Source of the DNA: Spartinivicinus marinus | Lineage (GTDB): Bacteria; Pseudomonadota; Gammaproteobacteria; Pseudomonadales; Zooshikellaceae | Direction of reading: 5' to 3' | DNA: 64,000 nucleotides | NCBI RefSeq assembly: GCF_026309355.1 | Contig: NZ_JAPJZK010000001.1 | Location: 558,001 to 622,000 of the forward strand | In this document: positions 32,147-41,518 of the stretch, piece by piece | How the letters are laid out: the number at the start of each line of letters is the position of its first letter | Position numbering within the stretch: position 1 is the first letter of the stretch | Translations under genes and position numbers: made by a program | Notes under the pieces: model-generated | What the model saw: the letters and a program-made list of their open reading frames with translations, nothing else | What the model was told of the DNA's origin: nothing | Databases searched by the model: none

Positions 32147-33787
32147 CTACTTCTCTTTTGCTACAGCCAATGAGTCAATAATAAGTGTATTATCATCAGT
32201 ACTTGTGATTGCTAACCTAACCACAGTGATATTGTCAGGTAGCCTAATCCCTGCCTCTAGGTCAGTAAATTGCTTGTTATTAGTATCTTTTTCATCAAGC
32301 TTTAGCCATTTTTTTACCTGTGTATCAGTTTCTAGATCTAAAGCCGCTAGCTCATAATAAAGCCATAATGTAGACTTACCTGGTTTTGCTGACTTCACAG
32401 ATGCACCAATTGCAAATACCTTTTTCTTCTCTGCTACACAACTCAATTCAAAGCCTACCGCAGGAAAATACTTGCTATCTTGAACTGTTAGTACATTCGT
32501 TTTCTCTGTACTAGAGTTACCTTCATCATCAACTACTTGCTTATTTTCTGTGTCAAAATTTAATATACCTGTTTTATTCCACGGATAAATACCAAACTGA
32601 TCTTTAGAACTGAACTCATTGTAATAAGCATGATTAAAATCAAAATCTATGGTTTCAGCTTCACTTTCAGGTATCAACTTAACCAATTCAAAGTTCATGG
32701 ATAAATCAGATCTATCCCGTTTAGAAGCTGAGCAGAAATTACTTATTGATGGAGCTGATAAATTTAATGACTTTGCTGCATTATCATCTGCAGATCCACA
32801 TACAATACCAGTTTCACTTAAATCTTCAGAAGAACACTTAATGTTTGGATTAGAAAAATAAGGAAGATTTTGGGCATAAGACATTATTGTGCCATATGAC
32901 TTTTCATTTTTATATATCTTAAATCCAGTTGAATATTTATAAATTCCGCCTATGTACTCCTCAACTAACTCTCTTTGAAAGCTCTCTTCAGATCTAGCAT
33001 TATGTTTTATTAAATATTTATTATACAGCTCAAGTATTTTTTCATATTTAGCACCTTGATACTCATCTTTCAGGCTAAACTCTACAAAGCTCAATAAATT
33101 GTTTTCTTCAAGATATTTTTTTCGTTGTTCTTCTGCTTTTTTTTCAATAGCATCAGTAAAAGATGTATCCAAGTAGTAAAAATCTGTCTCAAAGTCATGT
33201 CCCAATCCCATTGCATGGCCAACCTCATGAAGAAAGTTAGCTTTTGCTTGGTATCTTTGTTGTTCCTCTGACCCTGCATCTACTCCCTTTGAAGGACTTA
33301 CGCCTACCAAAGCAAATGGAGATATTTTATGTCGTAAATCAAATTCACCATCAAGGACTTCTCGACGTGTAGTATCAACTCCTCTAGCAATACCACCCTG
33401 GTAGCTTGATTTAGTTAAAACTACTACCAGGTCAGCACCAAAGTAGCTTCTTAATTGGTGAACGCGTTGATCATTAACAACTTTTCCAAGATTACTTGAT
33501 GATGATTCTTTTATAGAGCTTAGCCAGTCAGCATAGCCTTGATAAACAAGATTGTACTGCATATTGACTTGGCTTCTTTTAAATACTTCATTTGAAAACG
33601 TTATGTAACCATTTATTTCATCTTCAACCTTAATAGACTTTTTATCTAAGAATGTTTTTGCTGCATCAGTATAAAGAACCAGGACATCAACAGGATGAAC
33701 CGTTGATCCATGTGAATTACTAAATGCTAATAAAGCTGGAATAATAACAGCTATATAAGTCCTTATTTTCGATAACTTTGTAAGCAT
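32147..33787 (-). CDS. Secreted metzincin-type zinc metalloprotease (cargo)
   Basis: This ~546-residue exported protease has a signal peptide (TYIAVIIPALLAFSNSHG). The zinc site HEVGHAMGLGHD near residue 186 gives the metzincin pattern HExxHxxGxxH plus D, and a Met-turn candidate is GTIMSYA. The C-terminal ~200 residues look like a beta-sandwich carbohydrate-binding or accessory domain. The ATG at 33787 places the signal peptide correctly; a longer frame upstream is not protein-like. It is convergent with int and lies between int and the att remnant, so it is probably a lysogenic conversion gene. Substrates are unknown. Confidence 0.82.
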   Translation of the reverse strand: MLTKLSKIRTYIAVIIPALLAFSNSHGSTVHPVDVLVLYTDAAKTFLDKKSIKVEDEINGYITFSNEVFKRSQVNMQYNLVYQGYADWLSSIKESSSSNLGKVVNDQRVHQLRSYFGADLVVVLTKSSYQGGIARGVDTTRREVLDGEFDLRHKISPFALVGVSPSKGVDAGSEEQQRYQAKANFLHEVGHAMGLGHDFETDFYYLDTSFTDAIEKKAEEQRKKYLEENNLLSFVEFSLKDEYQGAKYEKILELYNKYLIKHNARSEESFQRELVEEYIGGIYKYSTGFKIYKNEKSYGTIMSYAQNLPYFSNPNIKCSSEDLSETGIVCGSADDNAAKSLNLSAPSISNFCSASKRDRSDLSMNFELVKLIPESEAETIDFDFNHAYYNEFSSKDQFGIYPWNKTGILNFDTENKQVVDDEGNSSTEKTNVLTVQDSKYFPAVGFELSCVAEKKKVFAIGASVKSAKPGKSTLWLYYELAALDLETDTQVKKWLKLDEKDTNNKQFTDLEAGIRLPDNITVVRLAITSTDDNTLIIDSLAVAKEK

Positions 33788-33885
33788 AGGTTTCCCAGTT
33801 AATATTTTTCCATCAAGGAATGTAATAACGAATAACGTAAAATCTGTTAATAAGGATGAGTCAAATTGAAGATGCCGCAAGAAAT

Positions 33886-33901
33886 GTTACATTTATGTAA
33901 C
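33886..33901. promoter_or_regulatory. Palindrome upstream of metalloprotease gene
   Basis: GTTACATTTATGTAAC is a perfect 7-bp inverted repeat with a 2-nt centre, about 100 bp before the protease start. It has the form of a dimeric regulator operator. The regulator is unknown. Confidence 0.4.
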
Positions 33902-34248
33902 TTAATAGTAAAGTAATTCCCAACCAATATATTAACTGTTTTGCAAATTTGATTGCCATAGAGGTGTGAAAATTCTAGTAACTACCCTTTTACACAGCTT
34001 CTATTCATCTTTTTCCAACTTGTGTTGCACTAATGTGCTTTGTCCGATTTTAGAATGAAAAGGAATATGCAGCTTTTGTATCTATCGCATGATAAATTGG
34101 ATTGGCAAACAAATTACACTACAACTGGCTTCTAAAAACAGGGGTAGAATCTGGTGTTATTTACTTAAAATATACTTAATTTATACTTAAAGAAGAATGA
34201 TTCTTAATTGCAGATAGGATGTAAGTTATTGAATTTAAAGAATAAAAA
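33902..34248. other. Non-coding stretch between protease gene and att remnant
   Basis: This ~350-bp AT-rich stretch has no convincing gene. By position next to the attachment core it may hold integrase arm-type sites, but no repeated motif was verified. Confidence 0.4.
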
Positions 34249-34293
34249 TGGTCGGAGTGAGAGGATTCGAACCTCCGACCCCCACAACCCCAT
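34249..34293 (-). other. tRNA-Pro(GGG) 3-prime fragment, prophage attachment remnant
   Basis: Reading the minus strand, the 45 nt fold as the 3-prime part of tRNA-Pro. They comprise the anticodon loop ATGGGGT (anticodon GGG), 3-prime anticodon stem TGTGG, variable GGGTC, T-arm GGAGG-TTCGAAT-CCTCT, acceptor strand CACTCCG, A and CCA. The 5-prime half is absent; neighbouring DNA does not supply D-arm or acceptor 5-prime strands. The break inside the anticodon loop is where tyrosine integrases often cross over. It is therefore an att site, not a working tRNA. Confidence 0.88.
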
Positions 34294-34881
34294 ATATATC
34301 CTATGGTCAAGCATAACCTATTGATTTTATTTAAAAAAGCACCCTCTTGTCCTACACCCATTATAGCCATTATACCCCCTTATGAATCCTGGGCTACAAG
34401 GTGCATATTGCAGACATTCTGGGGTTTCGCGATAGGTAACACCTGTCGTGGTTAAAATTTAGGCTTCTTGTCTTTTGATCTATTGTCTAACAATCTATCC
34501 CCTACCCCACTCAGCTGAACTCTACTTTTCAGTTTGAAAAAGCTTCACCTTGTATAGCTCCAAACCGATACCAGAACCAACCATAAAAAACAGGCTCATG
34601 ACATGAAGTGCCCTAATATATACATTAGAAAATACTAATTATAATAAGGATCAAACTTTATAGAAATATTGATTATATAAAGAATTATCAAATAAGGTAA
34701 ATCCAGGTAAAAAGATGTCAAATTAGGTAAAAATAAAAAGTAGATTTTAATGTAAAAACTGTTGTATTTTTTCTTTAAAAAATAGTGCACAGCTCTTATT
34801 TTTATTGTATATTTAAGCTTTGTTTTGCTGCGTTGTAACCAGCAGTTCAATGAACCTTTCCAGCATATATAAGGATGAAAA
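34294..34881. other. Intergenic region right of att remnant
   Basis: This ~590-bp AT-rich region has no gene I can support; short frames are low-complexity. Its left edge is the att remnant, so it should be the outer end of the element that begins here. Confidence 0.45.
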
Positions 34882-35058
34882 ATGCCTGAGTTTAGACCTT
34901 GGAGAAAGCTTGAGTATGATCAGTTATTATCAAATAAAGGGGAAACGGTTAGCCAACAAGAATATCAAAAAGTATTAATGGAGAATATAGAGCTGAAGCA
35001 ACTTATATCTAGTTTTATTACGTTTCTGAACGCCACAACAAAAAACATAAATCTATAA
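34882..35058 (+). CDS. Hypothetical small protein
   Basis: This is a 58-residue protein starting MPEFRPWRKLEYDQLLSNKG, with a helical centre (SQQEYQKVLMENIELKQLIS). AAGGAT lies six bases before the ATG. No family is recognised. It stands alone upstream of the Rhs operon on the same strand. Confidence 0.45.
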   Translation: MPEFRPWRKLEYDQLLSNKGETVSQQEYQKVLMENIELKQLISSFITFLNATTKNINL

Positions 35059-35460
35059 TTACAACTCAACAATCTACTATTGTCATAAGGGCATACCTTA
35101 TGCTGTTCCAACCTGCTTCGGTTACTATTGAGCTGTAAGTAACCGTGTTTAGTCTTGTCTATAGCCACACCATATAGCAGGCCCAATATTGGGTTAGCTT
35201 TCTTTTCTTACCTCATTTCTCGCGATCATTGTCAAGCTTTCTTGCATGGTATTTTCTACGTAATTACCGACCCATAATCACTCACATTTATAATTGATAG
35301 GATTGTCGATCACTGAAATTAATATACGCGAATTAAATTTGATATTTATCTTATTCTGCGTAAAATTTGCACGATTTTGTGAATAGCAAAGCAGCTGGCT
35401 TGCCATCAAACGCAATTGTTCACAACACAAGTTTCAGAGTTCTATTTAGGTTATTACTTC
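35059..35460. promoter_or_regulatory. Upstream region of the Rhs operon
   Basis: This ~400-bp non-coding region contains a perfect 12-bp palindrome CCCAATATTGGG (35182-35193) and an imperfect inverted repeat around 35090. It probably contains the promoter of the Rhs operon; the boxes cannot be assigned with confidence. Confidence 0.4.
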
Positions 35461-38400
35461 ATGCGGTTATCAGTTTTAAAGTCTTTGAAAAGTAAAGGCC
35501 TTCTGGCTTTTTCAATATTTTTATTGCTGGGTGGGTTTAGTTTTCCGGTCAGTGCTGTAGAGGATAGTGATTGTATAAAAAATGGTGGGAAGGCTCTATG
35601 TATTTCTCCGAGTTTATCTAAATGGGGTTATAGGCTTTGTGATAATACCGGTTCTTACCTTTATCGTGTGGCTGCTTGGTGTGAAGTAAAAGGTGGTACT
35701 TGGACCTCCTCTAATGGTTGCCGTGGTAGCGGTCCTATCACTGACAGCAACTATGTTGAGCTGGCGATGGCCTTTACTCAAAAGGTTGATAATTTATGTG
35801 GAGTAGATAGACCAAGCCTTCCAGGCTGGGGAGAGGTGGCTAAAACCTATAATTGTAATGGAGCCGAGCTAACGTATGAAAATGGCCATGAATTATCAAG
35901 TGGCCAACGATTTCGAGTAAATGGCTATAAACATTCTTCTTCAGGTGCATGTGATAAAGCAGGTGATGGTGAAACGATATTTGTCAGCCGTTCACGTAAA
36001 TTAGAATGTCCTGATGACTTTAAAATGCGCACAAATAAGCAAGGAAACAAAGAGTGTTTTAAAATCTTAGAAGCACCAATGGGCCCCAAAGAAAATGGTG
36101 CCGGTGATTGTACCAAAAACCCAAGTGAAGGTGAGCCTATCCGAATTGCGACAGGCAATATGTATCATGTGGACACTGATATAGTGGGTGTTTTACCTTT
36201 AATTCGGACCTATAACAGTAGTTTGGGTTATTGGCGATTTAACTTTGAAACCAAGCTATATATTTTCGGCAACCAAATATCACTCCATTTAGGTGATGGC
36301 AAAGTTTATAACTTTGTTCAAACAGACAACGGTTGGCAAAGCGACGCCGATGTTTTCCACCAATTAAAAGCGATTGATGAAGCTGACTCAAAATGGCTGG
36401 TAACATTTAGTAACAACCGTCAAGCCTGGTTTAATGAGAGCGGAAAAATCACTAAGCAACAATGGTTGGATGGTAGAGCTTTACTATACCAGTATCAAGG
36501 TCATACAACCACGGTTGCAGATAATAATGGCAATACACTTGTTCTGACATTTAATGAAGCGCAGCAGTTAATTGAAGCGCAGTTAAATAATAATTATCAA
36601 GTGAGTTACCAGTATGATGAGCAAAAACGTTTAACTACCGTCACCTATCCTGGTGATAAAACCCGCCGCTTTCACTATGAAAATGAGCAATTTCCAAATC
36701 ACTTAACCAGTGTTACCGATCGACGTGGAGTGCGTTCACTCGTATGGGAATATGATGATAAAGGACGTGCGATAGTTAGTGAACTGGCTAATGGTAAAGA
36801 GCGTTATAGCCTTATTTACGGTGATCAACAAACCACTGTAACTAATCCGCTCGGTAAAAAAACTACGTATTATTTTAAAAATTACCATGGTGTGTTTAAT
36901 GTAACCAAAGTAGAAGGTCATACTTCAGCCAATTGTGCAGCGGCTAATAAGGAGTATGAGTATTTTGACAATGGCTTATTAAAATCTAAAACTGACTGGC
37001 AAGGGGTTAAAACCACTTACCAATATAATGACCGTGGTTTAGTCACCGAAAAAACCGAAGCCGCAGGTACTCCACAAGCACGCACTATTACTACGCAATG
37101 GCATTATCAATACTCATTTCCGGTAATCATCTCTGAGCCTGGCAAATTAATTAGCTATGAATACTCTAATACTGGAAAACTGCTATCACAAACTATTAGC
37201 GATCCTAATACGCAAATAAATATTGTGAGTATTGATGACTACGATGGTGATGGAATATCGAATGAAAGAGAGAAGGAACTAGGTACTTCGTTTGAAAGTG
37301 ATGATACTGATAATGATGGTTTAAGTGATTCTTGGGAGTTAAATAATAACACTGACCCATTAAAAAATGAATCTAAACTTGACTTAGATAATGATGGGTT
37401 TACCACTGAACAAGAGCTTGTATTAGGGCGTAACCCAGTTAAAAAAGAAGTTGTTAAGGAATTAAGAGTTATTGCAGATTCCAAACAAGATTGGCCAACA
37501 AACGGTGAGCAAGGAAAGCGTGGCTGGTATTATGGCTACTTCGATTATGAAAAAGATGAAGATAAACAATTTCAGCAAGGTGATTTTACTCAACTAGAAA
37601 GTCAATATTGGACTGGAGATAAGTGGGACTTAAGTAAGAGTGGTGCTCCTTATTTGGAAATAGGAAAAAATAACTTTATTCCTAGCGGCCCTTATGGTAA
37701 TAGAACAAACGAACATTGGCCGGTTAGGCGTTGGGTTAGTCCTTATACAGGAATCATTGAAGTAACCTGGTTAACACATAAAATTACTTATGATAAAGGT
37801 AATGGCTTTACTGGAAAATTTTATCTTAATAGTAAGCTGTATGATCAGCAAGTTGTGCTAAAGGATGACTTTAAAGGTAACTCAAAAACACATCGTCTAA
37901 GTGTTACTGAAGGGGATGTTTTAGACTTTGCGATTAGTCCTGAAGGACTTGATGGAAGCCACCGCAATAGTTGGGACCATGGGGATCTTTACATTTCAAT
38001 CAGTGCTGTTGAAAGAGCAAAAAATCAATCAACTCAACCAATTAACTTAGCTGACTCTAAAAAAGACTGGTCTGTGATAGGAGAACAAGGTCAAAATGGT
38101 TGGTACTATGGGTATTTTGACTATGAAAATGATAAAGATAAAATCTTCTTACCTTCTGAATTTATACCATTTGCAACACAGTATTGGACTGGAGATAAGT
38201 GGGACTTAAGTAAGAGTGGTGCTCCTTATTTGGAAATAGGAAAAAATAACTTTATTCCTAGCGGCCCTTATGGTATTAGAACAAACGAACATTGGCCGGT
38301 TAGGCGTTGGGTTAGCATGTACAATGGAATGTTAGAAATTAGGTGGTTAACACATAAAATAACCTATAGCCAAGGAAATGGTTTTACTGGAAAATTTTAT

Positions 38401-38610
38401 TTAAATGGTAAGCTAATCAATCAGCAATTAATTCTCAAAGATGATTTTAAAGGCAACACTAAAACTCGCCGCATTACTGTTTCTAAAGGTGATATTTTGG
38501 ATTTTGCAATAAGCCCTGAAGGTAATGATGGTAGTCATAGAAATAGCTGGGATCATGGTGATCTATACATTGCAATCGATGCAATACCATCCATTAATAC
38601 TTCAAAATAA
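35461..38610 (+). CDS. Secreted YD-repeat/Rhs N-terminal partner with duplicated C-terminal domain
   Basis: This 1049-residue protein has a signal peptide (LLAFSIFLLLGGFSFPVSA). A cysteine-rich segment (residues ~35-190) comes next, then a DUF6531-like start of the Rhs region (GEPIRIATGNMYHVDTDIVG), YD repeats to ~residue 585 and Ca-binding DxDxDG-type repeats (DDYDGDGISNE, DDTDNDGLSD, DLDNDGFTTE). Two ~190-residue tandem copies of an unrecognised domain (WYYGYFDYE, GAPYLEIGKN) finish the protein. It lacks the Rhs core end (DPxGL) and a toxin tip; both are in the next gene, 80 bp downstream. The ATG at 35461 is preferred over an upstream TTG because the signal peptide starts here. Confidence 0.8.
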   Translation: MRLSVLKSLKSKGLLAFSIFLLLGGFSFPVSAVEDSDCIKNGGKALCISPSLSKWGYRLCDNTGSYLYRVAAWCEVKGGTWTSSNGCRGSGPITDSNYVELAMAFTQKVDNLCGVDRPSLPGWGEVAKTYNCNGAELTYENGHELSSGQRFRVNGYKHSSSGACDKAGDGETIFVSRSRKLECPDDFKMRTNKQGNKECFKILEAPMGPKENGAGDCTKNPSEGEPIRIATGNMYHVDTDIVGVLPLIRTYNSSLGYWRFNFETKLYIFGNQISLHLGDGKVYNFVQTDNGWQSDADVFHQLKAIDEADSKWLVTFSNNRQAWFNESGKITKQQWLDGRALLYQYQGHTTTVADNNGNTLVLTFNEAQQLIEAQLNNNYQVSYQYDEQKRLTTVTYPGDKTRRFHYENEQFPNHLTSVTDRRGVRSLVWEYDDKGRAIVSELANGKERYSLIYGDQQTTVTNPLGKKTTYYFKNYHGVFNVTKVEGHTSANCAAANKEYEYFDNGLLKSKTDWQGVKTTYQYNDRGLVTEKTEAAGTPQARTITTQWHYQYSFPVIISEPGKLISYEYSNTGKLLSQTISDPNTQINIVSIDDYDGDGISNEREKELGTSFESDDTDNDGLSDSWELNNNTDPLKNESKLDLDNDGFTTEQELVLGRNPVKKEVVKELRVIADSKQDWPTNGEQGKRGWYYGYFDYEKDEDKQFQQGDFTQLESQYWTGDKWDLSKSGAPYLEIGKNNFIPSGPYGNRTNEHWPVRRWVSPYTGIIEVTWLTHKITYDKGNGFTGKFYLNSKLYDQQVVLKDDFKGNSKTHRLSVTEGDVLDFAISPEGLDGSHRNSWDHGDLYISISAVERAKNQSTQPINLADSKKDWSVIGEQGQNGWYYGYFDYENDKDKIFLPSEFIPFATQYWTGDKWDLSKSGAPYLEIGKNNFIPSGPYGIRTNEHWPVRRWVSMYNGMLEIRWLTHKITYSQGNGFTGKFYLNGKLINQQLILKDDFKGNTKTRRITVSKGDILDFAISPEGNDGSHRNSWDHGDLYIAIDAIPSINTSK
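37606..38315 (+). repeat. Duplicated 192-codon unit with a near-identical 134-bp core
   Basis: Bases 37606-37739 and 38182-38315 are identical except for one base, at a spacing of exactly 576 bp (192 codons). The rest of the two repeat units has diverged substantially. This suggests recent recombination or gene conversion, or strong constraint, on this core. Confidence 0.9.
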
Positions 38611-38690
38611 TATGTTTAGCTTTATTGTTAGGTAGAACCCTTTTCTACCTAACCTCAATTTTTTGTTTAAATTTTTAGAGTAATTTAAAG

Positions 38691-41516
38691 ATGCAGTTTA
38701 AACAGACTTTATTAGCCGGGGCATTATCGTTATTTATTTCCCCGTTAGCACTTTCAGGTGCGAGCAGTACCACCAGTTACCAATATGACAACCAAGGCAA
38801 TGTCACCCAAATTGATGGCCCACGGACAGATGTACAGGACATCACCCAATTTAGTTACAACGATAAAGGGCAATTAACTGAAGTTGTTAATGCCTTGGGA
38901 CATTCGACACAATTATCAAATCACAATGCCTTTGGTAATCCGCAACAAATTACTGATGCTAATGGCACGATAACTAGCCTGTCTTATGATGAGATGGGCC
39001 AATTAACCCAATCCACTATTAAAAGTGCAGCTGGTGATATCACTACTCGCTTTGAATACGATGCCATTAGTCAAGTGACGGCGGTTTATTTACCGAATGG
39101 TAGCGAATTACATTATGAATATGATGCCGCGAAACGCTTAACCGCTATTCAAAATGGCTTAGGCGAACGCATTGAGTATCAGCACGACAATGCAGGGAAT
39201 ATTACTAAGCAGGTTGTTAAATCATCGACTGGCGCAGTAGTGAGCCAATTTAGCCAAGCTTATGATGAAATGAGTAGGCTATTAAAGTCTGTTGGCGCTA
39301 ATGGTCAAACCAGCCACTTTGTATACGACAAAAACAGCAATACGACAGGTGCGACTAATCCCCGTAATTATAAAAGTGGCAATGCATATGATGCGTTAAA
39401 TCGGTTGGTACAAAACACTGATGCATTAAACCAAAGCACGCAATTTAAATACGATTCGCAAGATAACTTAACCCAAGTCACTGACCCGCGCGGGGTGGCT
39501 ACTACTTATCAATATGATGGTTTAGGCCGTTTGGTAAAAGAAATTAGCCCAAGCAGTGGTGAAACCGTTTATAGCCATGATGCAGCAGGCAACGTTACTC
39601 AAAAGGTAGATGGCCGTGGTGTTGTTACTAAATACAGCTATGACGCTCTAAATCGTCAAACCAGCCGGTCTTATCCTGCTAGCCCTGAGCTAAATGTTAC
39701 TTACCTTTATGATAACACCAACGATGGCAGCAAAGGTATTGGCCGCTTAACTGGCATTCAGGACCAGTCAGGCTTAATTGCTTACCATTACGATGACCGT
39801 GGCAATGTCACCAAAACTATGCGCTCGGTAAGCCTTAATGGTAAAGATCAATTCTTTGGTGTGGCCTATGGCTACAACCTGGCTAACCAACTGACCCGTA
39901 TTCAATACCCCTCTGGTTTAACCATCAGCTACCAACGCAATAGCAATGGACAGGTTAACCAAGTGACAGGCCAATTTAAGGGAAGCGATCAAACCATTAA
40001 TTTAGCCAACAATATTGGCTATGTGCCGTTTGGCCCTGTACAACAATTGACGTGGGGTAATGGCAAAACCTTAAACCGCCAATATGATCAGGACTTACAG
40101 TTAATTCAGCAAACCGTACAAGGTATCCAAGAGCTAAATTACCAGTATGATCCAAACGGAAACATTACCGGCATTGATAATTTACTGGCTGAGCAAAACA
40201 ACAGCTCATATGGTTATGATCCGTTAGACCGCTTAATCGAAGAGCAAGCCAACTACGGCCGTAAAACCTATGAATATGACCCGGTCGGTAACCGCACCAA
40301 GCGTACAACCGAAAAAGACGGTAAAACTGAAACGCAAAAATTAACTTATGCCGAAAATAGCAACCGCTTAATCAAGCGTGAAGAAAGCAATGTTAGCTAT
40401 GACGGTATGGGAAATATCCAGAATAATGGTAATGGCTTACAGCTCCAATATGATGGTCAAGGGCGTTTAAAAGCAGTTGTTGAAGGTGGTACTACACAAG
40501 CCGAATATCGCTATAACGCGATTGGAGAACGATTAGTAAAAGTCTTAAATAACCAAACTGTTATTTATAGCTACAACCAAAACGGACAACTATTAGAAGA
40601 AGCTTATTATAACGCTAACAATAAACTCTTCTACACCCGTAACTATGCGTGGTTAGGTACTCAACCCATAGCCATGTTAGAGCAATGGCTAAACGACAAA
40701 GGCCAAAGCACTAAACAGCAAGTGGCCTATATCCATAGTGATCATCTTAACACTCCGAGGGTTGCTACTAATGCAGCAGGCCAAGCTGTTTGGCAGTGGC
40801 AATCAGATGCCTTTGGGATTGGTTTAGCCAATGAAGATGTGGATGGTGATGGCCAGAAAACAGTAGTTGCACTGCGTTTTCCTGGGCAAGTTTTTGACCC
40901 GGAGTCAGGACTACACTACAACTACTTTAGGGATTACGACCCGAACCTTGGACGTTATGTTCAGAGTGATCCGATTGGGCTGCAAGGAGGCTTAAATACT
41001 TATGCTTATGTCTTAGGTAATCCTTTAAAATTTATGGATCCCTTTGGTCTGGAAATAATTGGAGAATGGATTAAAGAGCCTGGAATTGATGAAAACTGGG
41101 GCTTTAGAAGGAATAGGGATGCATGTACAACAAAAAATATAGCCGATTGCTATTGGAAAGCAACACATTCAGGGCTTGGTATGGAGGTATATCTTTGGTT
41201 TGAAGTAATTGTTTCTGAAGGTTTACTAAAGTGCTCTGATACTGAGACCTGCGAAGAATGGACTGTAGAAGTTGATGGTTTTTATAACGCAATGGATATC
41301 ACTTATAAGGGACCTGCACCTGGTCTAATATGCACGACTGTGGCTGCTGCTGGAAGACTAAAGTTGCCAACATTAGGATGCCCAATAATAACATTTACAG
41401 ACTTTTATACTAAGTTTGGCCAATATAAAAAAATTGCTTATGAAGCAGCAAGAGCCTATATAGCAAGCTTAACGCCAGAACAAAGAGCTGCATTATGTAA
41501 ACTGGCTAAACGGTGA
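38691..41516 (+). CDS. Secreted Rhs/YD-repeat protein with variable C-terminal tip
   Basis: This 941-residue protein has a signal peptide (LLAGALSLFISPLALSGA) followed by continuous YD repeats (many GNVTxxxD, YDxxGRL units). The Rhs core end is canonical: LGRYVQSDPIGLQGGLNTYA then NPLKFMDPFGL near residue 786. The final ~155 residues after this boundary are unlike the repeats, contain about nine Cys, and occupy the position of the polymorphic toxin tip; I do not recognise the fold. The repeats should form a cocoon around the tip. It pairs with the upstream YD-repeat gene and the downstream candidate immunity gene. Confidence 0.85.
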   Translation: MQFKQTLLAGALSLFISPLALSGASSTTSYQYDNQGNVTQIDGPRTDVQDITQFSYNDKGQLTEVVNALGHSTQLSNHNAFGNPQQITDANGTITSLSYDEMGQLTQSTIKSAAGDITTRFEYDAISQVTAVYLPNGSELHYEYDAAKRLTAIQNGLGERIEYQHDNAGNITKQVVKSSTGAVVSQFSQAYDEMSRLLKSVGANGQTSHFVYDKNSNTTGATNPRNYKSGNAYDALNRLVQNTDALNQSTQFKYDSQDNLTQVTDPRGVATTYQYDGLGRLVKEISPSSGETVYSHDAAGNVTQKVDGRGVVTKYSYDALNRQTSRSYPASPELNVTYLYDNTNDGSKGIGRLTGIQDQSGLIAYHYDDRGNVTKTMRSVSLNGKDQFFGVAYGYNLANQLTRIQYPSGLTISYQRNSNGQVNQVTGQFKGSDQTINLANNIGYVPFGPVQQLTWGNGKTLNRQYDQDLQLIQQTVQGIQELNYQYDPNGNITGIDNLLAEQNNSSYGYDPLDRLIEEQANYGRKTYEYDPVGNRTKRTTEKDGKTETQKLTYAENSNRLIKREESNVSYDGMGNIQNNGNGLQLQYDGQGRLKAVVEGGTTQAEYRYNAIGERLVKVLNNQTVIYSYNQNGQLLEEAYYNANNKLFYTRNYAWLGTQPIAMLEQWLNDKGQSTKQQVAYIHSDHLNTPRVATNAAGQAVWQWQSDAFGIGLANEDVDGDGQKTVVALRFPGQVFDPESGLHYNYFRDYDPNLGRYVQSDPIGLQGGLNTYAYVLGNPLKFMDPFGLEIIGEWIKEPGIDENWGFRRNRDACTTKNIADCYWKATHSGLGMEVYLWFEVIVSEGLLKCSDTETCEEWTVEVDGFYNAMDITYKGPAPGLICTTVAAAGRLKLPTLGCPIITFTDFYTKFGQYKKIAYEAARAYIASLTPEQRAALCKLAKR

Positions 41517-41518
41517 AT

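Noticed and set aside
34249-34325. Complete functional tRNA-Pro gene
   Set aside because: Bases 34294-34325 do not supply the 5-prime anticodon stem, D-arm or acceptor strand; only the 3-prime 45 nt fold.
34176-34370. Minus-strand open frame over the tRNA fragment
   Set aside because: It is a translation of the tRNA-Pro 3-prime sequence (the usual RRFESS-type artefact), not a gene.
37250-37440. Reading the DxDxDG repeats as a separate calcium-binding protein
   Set aside because: They are in frame with the flanking Rhs and C-terminal domains; a linker inside one protein.
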